Part shown: positions 8,158-15,398 of the stretch, in pieces
Position numbering within the stretch: position 1 is the first letter of the stretch
How the letters are laid out: every line of letters starts with the position of its first letter
Assembly: GCF_013408825.1 (NCBI RefSeq)
Contig: NZ_JACCBZ010000005.1
Coordinates: forward strand, 405,903-469,902
Reading direction: 5' to 3'
Source: Mucilaginibacter tundrae
GTDB lineage: Bacteria > Bacteroidota > Bacteroidia > Sphingobacteriales > Sphingobacteriaceae
DNA length: 64,000 nt
The notes under the pieces: generated by a model
Seen by the model: only the letters and a program-made list of their open reading frames with translations
The model's database searches: none
What the model was told of the DNA's origin: nothing
Position numbers and translations under genes: made by a program

Positions 8158-10401
8158 ATGTTGAAAAAAACAAGAAGTCTTATTATGGCTGGGATCATCT
8201 TGCCGGCACTCACCTATGGACAGACCAAAATTCACCTCACAAGTTACGTAAACCCGTTGATCGGAACAACGGTTTTGACCGACTCTGCTGAGCTTGGCTA
8301 TGTTCCGCCTTGGCGCACGTGGAATGGTCTTTTAGGGCCGGCAGCTAGTGTTCCCTTCGGCATGGTCGAGGCCGTTCCGATTACTACATATGGCAGCGGA
8401 AGTGGCTATGAATACGAAGTGAAAACAATCAAAGCTTTCGCTCAGACGAGCGGAACCGACTGGGAGGGGCAGAATATCCCGATCATGCCGCTCGAGGGAA
8501 AAAATTTTACAGCCGATGACTTTGCTTCGACCTACAGCCACGCAAACGAAACAGCACATCCCGGATACTACCGGGTTCTGTTGGACCGCTACCATATCAA
8601 CGCAGAACTTACCGCTACCAAGAGATGCGCGTATTATAAATTTACCTATAAAATCGGTCAGGATAAAAAACTCGCATTTGACCTTGTACACTCAGGCGGC
8701 GGTAGCAGTACCTGGGAACTCAACAAAGCCGGTGATTACATCGTTACGGGAAGACAGGGTAACCTCTATTTCTATGCGGTGATGAACCATAAGATTAAAA
8801 GCATTGACATCCACAAACGCAATCCAGATCAGCCCGAAATCCGACGTAGCGGCCAGGGTGCAGGAGGTCAGCAGAAGCTTACCGGGAACATTGATATCCC
8901 CGTTATCAGTTTCGAAAAATCTGACAAACCATTGGAGGTTAAAATTGGTATGTCAAGCGTTAGCCCCGACGGTGCAAAACTCAACTACAACACAGAAATA
9001 GCAAATAGGAACTTCAATCAGGTTTACAATGAAGCTGATGAGAGCTGGGAAAAGCTCCTGGATAAAATCAAGGTTACGGGCGGAACAAAAAAGCAAAAAG
9101 TGATGTTCTATTCATGCCTGTACAGGCAATTCTGGTACCCGAGTGTTACCAGCGATGCGAATGGTAAAGTAGCTATTTACCAAAGAAGACACGAAGTTCC
9201 GGCCTCCGCACCTGCATTAAGGGATACGATCCCCGGATTCGAAACTTATCAAAGCCCGGAATTCTGGGATACTTTCCGTACAGATCTTGTTCTTCTCGAT
9301 ATGCTGCTGCCTGATGTCAGCAACAATATTATCAAATCCATCATTTTCAATGGAGAGCGTTCGGGATTGCTGCCTACTTCGTTCCACGGCGATTTCGCTT
9401 CATCTTACATAGCTGGTTCCTATCTGCGCGGCATAAAGGATTACGATATCCAGAAAGCATATCGTCTTATGCTCAATAACGCCAATACCCCTACTGGTAA
9501 TGGCGTAAAAGGCGCAAGACCCCACAACGATGAATATCTCAAACTCGGTTATGTTCCTGAAGCAAATATTTCGCATCCGACAACCGAAACTGTATCTACC
9601 GCCGGAACAACCAAAACGCTTGAATTCGCTTATTCGGATTACTCAATAGCACTAATGGCTAAAGCCCTGGGTGATAATGATACGTACAACACGATGATGA
9701 GGCGTAGCAAGAACTACAAGAACGTATTTGATTCCCAGACCGAATTGATGAGAGGCCGTCTCGCGGACGGAACATGGGTTACACCGTTCTATCCTAATTA
9801 TCCTTATTACGAATTCATGTACCGCGAGGCAAATGCCTGGCAGGCATCGTTCTTCGTACCACAGGATACCAGGGGACTTATTGCCCTATACAAGAGTCCT
9901 GCAGACTTCGAGCTTAAAGTAGATTCACTTTTCTCGATTCCCTGGGGCGGATATGCAAAGGACAACTTATCGTGCTTCCTCGGACAGTTCTGTATGGGTA
10001 ATCAGCCCGACTTTAACTATCCTTATCTTTATTATTTCGTAAACAAACCAGAAAAGTCACAGGCCATCCTTGACAAACTGATGTCGGATTACTTCGGAAT
10101 GGGCAAAGAAGGCCTGGCATTAGCCGGAATGGACGATCATGGTTCCCTGACAGGTTGGTATGTATTTAATGCAATGGGTATATACCCCTATTCACCGGCA
10201 GACCCTGAATATATTGTATCGGTGCCTATTTTCGACAAAATTGAAATGCAGCTTGGTGACGGTAAGAAATTTACCATTATCAAAAAAGGTGGTGGCAAAA
10301 AGATTAACAAAATTATGATCGGCGGAAAGCCCCTCAAAGGATGGTTCGTTAATTACGATGATATGCGCAAAGGTAAAGAACTGGATATTTATACAAAATA
10401 A
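8158..10401 (+). CDS. Secreted GH92 family glycosidase with altered catalytic positions
   Basis: A 747-residue protein with a signal peptide (about residues 1-21). GH92 hallmarks are present: YVNPLIGT at the mature N-terminus, SPEFWDTFRTDLVLLDML, SYLRGIKDYD and GWYVFNAMGIYPYSPADPEY. Typical GH92 exo-alpha-mannosidases have GNEPSHH (Glu general acid) and GDEDxGQMSAW (two Asp binding the water). Here the matching segments are GNQPDFN (Gln at about residue 616) and GMDDHGSLTGW (Met658, Asp660). The family is certain, but ordinary alpha-mannosidase activity is not. Gln at the acid position is known from GH92 members acting on mannose-1-phosphodiesters, where the leaving group needs no acid (from memory). 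Confidence 0.9.
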   Translation: MLKKTRSLIMAGIILPALTYGQTKIHLTSYVNPLIGTTVLTDSAELGYVPPWRTWNGLLGPAASVPFGMVEAVPITTYGSGSGYEYEVKTIKAFAQTSGTDWEGQNIPIMPLEGKNFTADDFASTYSHANETAHPGYYRVLLDRYHINAELTATKRCAYYKFTYKIGQDKKLAFDLVHSGGGSSTWELNKAGDYIVTGRQGNLYFYAVMNHKIKSIDIHKRNPDQPEIRRSGQGAGGQQKLTGNIDIPVISFEKSDKPLEVKIGMSSVSPDGAKLNYNTEIANRNFNQVYNEADESWEKLLDKIKVTGGTKKQKVMFYSCLYRQFWYPSVTSDANGKVAIYQRRHEVPASAPALRDTIPGFETYQSPEFWDTFRTDLVLLDMLLPDVSNNIIKSIIFNGERSGLLPTSFHGDFASSYIAGSYLRGIKDYDIQKAYRLMLNNANTPTGNGVKGARPHNDEYLKLGYVPEANISHPTTETVSTAGTTKTLEFAYSDYSIALMAKALGDNDTYNTMMRRSKNYKNVFDSQTELMRGRLADGTWVTPFYPNYPYYEFMYREANAWQASFFVPQDTRGLIALYKSPADFELKVDSLFSIPWGGYAKDNLSCFLGQFCMGNQPDFNYPYLYYFVNKPEKSQAILDKLMSDYFGMGKEGLALAGMDDHGSLTGWYVFNAMGIYPYSPADPEYIVSVPIFDKIEMQLGDGKKFTIIKKGGGKKINKIMIGGKPLKGWFVNYDDMRKGKELDIYTK

Positions 10402-10842
10402 TGAGTTCTAATCAGTTACAAGTTTTTTACTTTTTAACTAAGTTGGAGTACCAAGTTTAACGCAAAAGTTCAATTCTATGCCATCTTATAATCAACTCCT
10501 GCCATTAGTTAAATAAATTCTCAGGCGCAGTAGAGCGCTGTCTGTGTGCCTGTTTCAGGCTGCAACCAAGTATCTTTCCGGGTATCGCAGGCCTCACAAG
10601 CAGCCACCGGACTCGGCTGTAGGAGAACGGACCAGATGGGCGAGGGTTAATTGCGGGTTGAAGCGATGACATTAAATCGTTGAATCTGTTTAAATATCAA
10701 GCATACAGACACGGTAACTTACAAAGTTGTATTAAATATTTTAAAGCGAATTACAATTACTGAAATGCTTTGCTACCGTCAATTTAAAGGTTACCGATGG
10801 CGGATGGTTGGGAAGAGCAAAACACTGACATAATTATGGTAG
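10402..10842. other. Gene-free stretch with a GC-rich patch
   Basis: No credible ORF. Bases about 10520-10670 are clearly richer in G+C than both sides and contain a perfect hairpin GCCTGTTTCAGGC at 10548-10560. It may be a remnant of a mobile element or a structured RNA; I could not match it to a known family. Confidence 0.4.
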
Positions 10843-11310
10843 CTAATAGCTTGGTGATGGAATTACTTTGGTCACTAAACACGTATTACCTTCCAACTTA
10901 ATTATTTTAATGTTGTTATTTAAACGATTATTCGCCGAGTCCAGATAGCGGCAAATTACCAAATCACCATACTTTTTTACAATAACTAATTTCTCTTTTC
11001 CCAATATCCTTAAGTCCGGTGGACTCACTGCCGCGTACAACGAGGCACAGGACCAAGTGAGAAAAAAAATAATAATTGAAAAAAAGACAAGCCGGTAGCG
11101 CTTAATTAATTTAGGTAATTCCTTTAGTTTTTTTGAACCATTGAAAAACATAGAGTTAAATATCCATTCCCAGGTTTTACGTTTTGCAAAAATTTTGATG
11201 AGGATCCAAGAGATTAGAAGAAAAACCCAACTGAAGCCGTCAAGTATCGACATCCTCAATCCGTCCTTTTTTGTCCAATCCCAGTTGTGAATAAAAAATG
11301 CGATGTTCAT
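10843..11310 (-). CDS. Hypothetical membrane protein
   Basis: The open frame reaches further upstream, but the start chosen is the ATG at 11310: it overlaps the stop of the upstream frame as ATGA, and the extra 50 residues do not look coding. The product is 155 residues, beginning MNIAFFIHNWDW. It has a hydrophobic segment near residues 23-40 (FSWVFLLISWILI) and another near 75-98 (LVFFSIIIFFLTWSCASLYA), then a basic C-terminal domain of about 55 residues. No family recognised. Topology suggests two membrane passes with the C-terminal domain on one face. Confidence 0.6.
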   Translation of the reverse strand: MNIAFFIHNWDWTKKDGLRMSILDGFSWVFLLISWILIKIFAKRKTWEWIFNSMFFNGSKKLKELPKLIKRYRLVFFSIIIFFLTWSCASLYAAVSPPDLRILGKEKLVIVKKYGDLVICRYLDSANNRLNNNIKIIKLEGNTCLVTKVIPSPSY

Positions 11311-11575
11311 GAAAGTAGTAGTGCTATCCCGACAACTGTCATAATCCACCATTTCAAATCTTTGAGGACGAAGTAGATAAAACCACAGAAAAACGTCCCG
11401 AAGGTTACAAATAAAATGAATATCCCAACAAAAACAGGATCGAGCCGACCGTCGGTTCAATCAAAGTCACGGGGATATGCAGCTTTGCGCAGGTAAAACA
11501 TTCGAAGACCCAATCGTAGAAATAAACCATGGCGGTTGCAAGCGGCAGCCAGACCGCCCAATCTTTAAAATTCAT
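11307..11575 (-). pseudogene. Small membrane protein gene with one frameshift
   Basis: From ATG at 11575 the frame reads MNFKDWAVWLPLATAMVYFY, continues to LIEPTVGSILF and then stops at 11405. Shifting one base near 11430 restores GIFILFVTFGTFFCGFIYF, a KDLKWWIMTVVGIALLLS segment and a TGA at 11307-11309 that overlaps the ATG of the next gene. The repaired product would be about 93 residues with two or three membrane segments. The clean ATGA coupling after repair argues that the frameshift is recent or a sequence error. No family recognised. Confidence 0.55.
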
Positions 11576-11578
11576 TTG

Positions 11579-11680
11579 TTACTCTTTCAATTTCTTCTTG
11601 GACGCGTTCCAGTTGTTAAATGGGGATGTTAATGATTGGGCATACGCTGTGCTACGGCCCGCTATTGTGTTAAATGGCAT
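11579..11680 (-). CDS. Very small ORF, 33 residues
   Basis: Begins MPFNTIAGRSTAYAQSL and ends NNWNASKKKLKE, with its TAA three bases before the ATG of the membrane gene downstream. Position and polarity fit a leading gene of that small operon, but it has no recognised family and could be chance. Confidence 0.3.
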   Translation of the reverse strand: MPFNTIAGRSTAYAQSLTSPFNNWNASKKKLKE

Positions 11681-11950
11681 TGAAATTTACTTTAAATAGA
11701 TGGAAATTTTATAATACATTCTCTTGGCTAGCTTCATATAGAAAGGCTTTTTGCACCGTGATGCGTTCCCTAGCGCGTCCGGCGAAGGTTGATTTTACAG
11801 GATAATTTTGCACAGTCTAACAAAGGCAGGCGAAAGGTTTAGTTTCATTCAAATGTGATAGACAATAAAGTTAGCTATTAATCCTTAATCTCCACGCGAA
11901 TTGGTAGCAAAGTCCGCCGCGCATTTGATGCATGGCAAAGTCATAACCTT

Positions 11951-12643
11951 TTAGCGATATTGCTTAATCTCTTTGATCATTTTTTCCAGCGCAAGAATCG
12001 CTAGTTCTTTATCCCTTTCTTCCGGGTGGTAGGAGCTGCTGCGCATACTTTGCCAGGAAAGCTCTTCTCTTGCGGGCGTAGATAAATAAGGAACGATACT
12101 TTTGAAGACCAGGCTCAATGATTGAGCAATTACAAGTTTGGCATCGTCGGCGGCTTTCAGGATTATGCCTAGCTGGTCAACGCTAAGCTGGCAGAGGATT
12201 TTGAAGATATGCGTCTTTGCCGACCTATTCTTAGCCTGATCGTTTCCTACTGCTATTTCAAGGTAAGTTGAATATCTTTTTCCGATCAAATCCGCCAATT
12301 CATCCAGTGCTTTTAAGATATATTTTCCTGTAATGGTCAGCTCAACCTCATGTGAATAATACTGCTCAATGTTCGCGGCTGCCTGGTTGCGCAGTAAGAC
12401 GACGTCTTTATAATATTGCTGAACTACTATTTTTTTCTTTTTCAGGGAGCGCAAATAGAATATTTCTGATTTCAGATAGCTTATTATCTGACAAACATCC
12501 ATATCGAATTTTTCTTTTAAACGACATAGGTCATCATTTTTCAGTTTGGCGGTATGCCCTTTGCACGGATTCAATGTGATTTCTATTGTTTCGTCCATCC
12601 AAGCAAAGGGATAAATTTTCTTTCGCTCTGATCTCTTTCGCAT
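11951..12643 (-). CDS. Hypothetical all-helical protein, C-terminal domain shared with 12808-13260
   Basis: A 230-residue hydrophilic protein with no signal or membrane segment. The basic start (MRKRSERKK) is followed by a long helical region. The last 75 or so residues, from LSVDQLGIILKAADDAKLV through LSWQSMRSSSYHPEERDKE to LEKMIKEIKQY, align by eye with the C-terminus of the 150-residue protein next door (LTIAQLALLLRLL, then ISYGSMNKLYY, then LLNMVNRLNKMF). The function is unknown; such proteins often flank conjugative elements in this group (inference). Confidence 0.7.
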   Translation of the reverse strand: MRKRSERKKIYPFAWMDETIEITLNPCKGHTAKLKNDDLCRLKEKFDMDVCQIISYLKSEIFYLRSLKKKKIVVQQYYKDVVLLRNQAAANIEQYYSHEVELTITGKYILKALDELADLIGKRYSTYLEIAVGNDQAKNRSAKTHIFKILCQLSVDQLGIILKAADDAKLVIAQSLSLVFKSIVPYLSTPAREELSWQSMRSSSYHPEERDKELAILALEKMIKEIKQYR

Positions 12644-12807
12644 ATTAATATTTTAACCAACAAATTAATTGACAGCAGCATTATAAATCGGACGCAACTC
12701 AGCCTTTCAGCGGCCAAGCAATTGGCACTTACTAGCTTATTATTATACCCTTGGTAATAATTGTTGTGAATCCTATTATGAAAAAAAGTTTAGGACTCCG
12801 GTGGCTT

Positions 12808-13260
12808 TTATATCGGAAAAAACATTTTATTGAGCCTATTGACCATGTTTAATAGTAGTTCCCTTACTGCGTAGCCTGTAAACTGATCGCCGCTGTAATA
12901 CAGTTTATTCATACTACCATAAGATATTTGTTTCTGTCTTTTGCTCATGAAATGTAAAGAAAAAAACCGAAGCAGGCTCGCAATACTTATAACCACAAAA
13001 ATGCCTTCCTCATATAATAATCTCAATAATAAGGCAAGCTGGGCTATGGTAAGTTTTAATTCCATTTTGTTAATGGAAGATGCCTCCGAAGTCCCCATTT
13101 TCAGAGTCTTATTCCAAGACCCCTGGATACATTCGCATTCTCTAATGATTTTATATTTAATAGATTCCAAGTCCGGTTCAGACAAGAATTTATCATTGGC
13201 GCTGGCGGCAACATATTTTTCAATTAGGCCCTGGAGGTTTATCAACTCATTATTTAACAT
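12808..13260 (-). CDS. Hypothetical helical protein, paralogue of the C-terminal domain of 11951-12643
   Basis: A 150-residue protein. Its C-terminal half has the pattern QLALLLRLLYEEGIF, then SLLRFFSLHFMSKRQKQISY, then GSMNKLYYSGDQFTGYAVRE, seen in small Bacteroidota hypothetical proteins found in accessory regions. The IS-Y-G-S-M and Y-Y motifs match the neighbour's LSWQSMRSSSYH. It begins 58 bases downstream of the end of the candidate precursor gene on the same strand, so it could be its downstream operon partner. No enzymatic motif seen. Confidence 0.65.
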   Translation of the reverse strand: MLNNELINLQGLIEKYVAASANDKFLSEPDLESIKYKIIRECECIQGSWNKTLKMGTSEASSINKMELKLTIAQLALLLRLLYEEGIFVVISIASLLRFFSLHFMSKRQKQISYGSMNKLYYSGDQFTGYAVRELLLNMVNRLNKMFFPI

Positions 13261-13318
13261 GATCGGATATCTTAACTGACCATTAATTAGTTTGACTATT
13301 GGTCAAGCGTAATATTCA

Positions 13319-13483
13319 TTAAAAAATATTACTTGAGGTCGTGACTACAACAATTGTAGTATTTGTCGGGTCTGTTCCCGTAGTCTCCGTAATATTGGCA
13401 TTGCCGGGGTTACCACTCATACCTTGGAACCGATATCTGGTTCGTGTCTTTTTCTTGAGATGTTTGATTAATAAGTTTTTCAT
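13319..13483 (-). CDS. Candidate RiPP precursor peptide, Cys-free and Thr/Ser-rich
   Basis: A 54-residue ORF. The N-terminal half is strongly basic (MKNLLIKHLKKKTRTRYRFQ), as in leader peptides. The C-terminal half starts at GMSGNPGNAN, has nine Thr and three Ser in its last 34 residues, and ends VVVTTSSNIF. There is no Cys, Trp, or acidic leader box. It lies divergent to the sensor kinase gene, has a TATGTTTG promoter box 31 bases upstream, and is 2 kb from a full-length LanB dehydratase, the enzyme type that dehydrates Ser and Thr. Without Cys it could not form lanthionine within itself. Its role as LanB substrate is inferred from composition and position. Confidence 0.6.
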   Translation of the reverse strand: MKNLLIKHLKKKTRTRYRFQGMSGNPGNANITETTGTDPTNTTIVVVTTSSNIF

Positions 13484-13513
13484 AACAGTAACTTTTTAAC
13501 CAAATTATCGGTA

Positions 13514-13521
13514 CAAACATA
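13514..13521 (-). promoter_or_regulatory. Bacteroidota -7 box for the candidate precursor gene
   Basis: Read on the minus strand this is TATGTTTG, a full match to the TAnnTTTG box, 30 bases before the ATG at 13483. No convincing TTG box is found at the usual 19-21-base spacing, so a second factor such as the adjacent response regulator may be needed. Confidence 0.5.
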
Positions 13522-13571
13522 GAGGCAAGATTTTGTTACATGCACGACCAATTGCCCTGTAAATACTACCC

Positions 13572-14669
13572 GTGATGATTTTCAGATTACAATCCCTGTA
13601 TACCGATGCTTCAGATAGAAAGATTATTTTCTATCATGTGGCGGGCTGGGTTTTGTTTATATTTTATGAAATATCCTTCATTTACTTTTCTACCGGTCAG
13701 CTTTCGCACCCTTTAAGTTATGTGATTTTTTATGGGCTCAATATGGCTTTGTTCTATGTTAATGCAGGATTTATATTGCCATTTTCATTCAGATCAGCCC
13801 ATCATAGATATTTCAGTTGCGCCGGGTCGATTATTATAGAGCTGGTTATTTATCTGGCCATAAAGTATTGGTTAGACAGGCTGCTGACCGTTATCGCGCA
13901 GGGCCACAGCCGGGAAGTAAGCGTTACCACCAGTTATTTATTTGTAAATTTGTGGCGAGGCCTGTACTTCGTTGGTTTCAGTACGGCTTATTGGCTGATT
14001 TTACGGGCAATGGCTTTTCGCAAAAGAGCTGCTGACGCCGAAAGAGTACAATTAACTACCTTGAAAGAAAATGCGGAGCTGGGAAGAAATCTGGCAGAAG
14101 CGAAGAATGCTTATTTACAGCATCAAATCAATCCGCATTTTTTATTTAATACCTTAACTTTTATCTATAATACTTATCGCAAATTGTCGTTCCAGGCGGC
14201 TGAATGTGTTTTACTGCTCGTGGAGATAATGCGTTATACAGCTGAGGAAGGCGAAATAGATGGAAAGACGGAGCTTATTACAGAAATAGAACAGATACAG
14301 AACTTCATCGCGCTCAACCAGCTTCGTTTTGATTACCAACTATATATTGATTTTGAAGTCAAAGGTAATTTTGATGATTGCCGTATAATCCCTTTAATTT
14401 TGCTGACACTGACTGAGAATATTTTTAAGCATGGTTATTTAAAAAGAAAAGCTGTACCAGCCAAATTATATATATCGCTGGATGAAGTTGGGCAACTCAA
14501 CTTTGTCAGCTGGAACTTAAAAAAAAATGAAAGCCAAAATAAGCGTATCCGGTCAATTGGCATTAAAAATGTAATTAAAAGACTAGACTATAGTTATAAA
14601 GAACAATATTCATTGCATATAAAGGATGATGCAGATGGTTTTGGCGTGGAATTAAAGATCCGTTTATGA
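13572..14669 (+). CDS. LytS-type sensor histidine kinase
   Basis: A 365-residue protein with four membrane segments (about residues 18-39, 48-70, 82-99, 124-146), a short coiled region, then a His_kinase domain with QINPHFLFNTL (phospho-acceptor His about 189), and a degenerate ATPase with LTLTENIFKHGY as N box and IRSIGIKNVIKRL near the end. No extracellular sensor domain is visible, so the signal is probably read in or near the membrane. Its last bases overlap the response regulator start (ATGA at 14666-14669). It is divergent from the candidate precursor gene, suggesting autoinduction or peptide-stress sensing (inference). Confidence 0.9.
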   Translation: MMIFRLQSLYTDASDRKIIFYHVAGWVLFIFYEISFIYFSTGQLSHPLSYVIFYGLNMALFYVNAGFILPFSFRSAHHRYFSCAGSIIIELVIYLAIKYWLDRLLTVIAQGHSREVSVTTSYLFVNLWRGLYFVGFSTAYWLILRAMAFRKRAADAERVQLTTLKENAELGRNLAEAKNAYLQHQINPHFLFNTLTFIYNTYRKLSFQAAECVLLLVEIMRYTAEEGEIDGKTELITEIEQIQNFIALNQLRFDYQLYIDFEVKGNFDDCRIIPLILLTLTENIFKHGYLKRKAVPAKLYISLDEVGQLNFVSWNLKKNESQNKRIRSIGIKNVIKRLDYSYKEQYSLHIKDDADGFGVELKIRL

Positions 14670-15397
14670 ATTTAAAGTGCTATGTTGTTGATGACGAGTA
14701 TCATTCGGTTGAATTGTTGGTTGAGTATATCGAAAAAACAGCGGGTCTTGAATTGCAGGGTTTCTCTACCAATCCGTTGACCGCACTTAATGAGGTTACA
14801 GGAGGACATCCGCCGGATATCACCTTTTTAGATGTTGATATGCCTGAATTATCCGGGATGGAATTCGCGAGCCTGACTAACCTCTATACAACGATCATAT
14901 TCACGACATCGTTTCGGGAATTTGCTGTTGAGGCTTTTGAAAAGGAGGCTTTAGATTTTATGCTGAAGCCAATTGCTTACAGCCGGTTTCGCAAATGTAT
15001 TCAACGTGTTCAGCGTATCGTTTCGCAAAAGCACAGTCCAAATGAACAAAAAAGAACTTTCTTTTTTGTCAAAGCGGATGTCCGGGGTAAGATGATCAAA
15101 GTCATTATCGATGACATCATGTATATTGAGGGCGCACAGAATTATATCAAGGTTCACCTGGTTTCCGGAACGATTATGCCTTATTTGACAGTAGCCGAAA
15201 TTGAGCAATACCTTCCTAGAGAGCAGTTTTCCAGGATCCATCAATCATTTATCGTTAATAATGACCGTATCAAAACAGTTGAACAGAACCGCCTTACACT
15301 TGAAAATGATATCAGCTTAAATCTCGGCAGAAATTTTAAGGAGCCATTTCTGATTAAGGTGAATGATTTGTTGTTAAAATCCCGGCGCAAATATTAA
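14666..15397 (+). CDS. LytTR-family response regulator
   Basis: A 243-residue protein. The receiver domain begins with the acidic pair in VVDDEY and has the phospho-acceptor Asp at about residue 56 (ITFLDVDMP); the conserved Lys is in LDFMLKPI. A C-terminal LytTR DNA-binding domain (about residues 135-240) has YIEGAQNYIKVHL and HQSFIVNNDRI. It is translationally coupled to the kinase. It ends one base before the convergent lanB gene ends. Likely targets are the promoters in the 13.5 and 18.45 kb intergenic regions (inference). Confidence 0.92.
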   Translation: MNLKCYVVDDEYHSVELLVEYIEKTAGLELQGFSTNPLTALNEVTGGHPPDITFLDVDMPELSGMEFASLTNLYTTIIFTTSFREFAVEAFEKEALDFMLKPIAYSRFRKCIQRVQRIVSQKHSPNEQKRTFFFVKADVRGKMIKVIIDDIMYIEGAQNYIKVHLVSGTIMPYLTVAEIEQYLPREQFSRIHQSFIVNNDRIKTVEQNRLTLENDISLNLGRNFKEPFLIKVNDLLLKSRRKY

Positions 15398-15398
15398 C

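Noticed and set aside
12778..12852. 24-residue plus-strand ORF MKKSLGLRWLLYRKKHF... considered as a second RiPP precursor
   Set aside because: It overlaps the end of a supported minus-strand gene antisense and has no Thr/Ser-rich or Cys-rich core.
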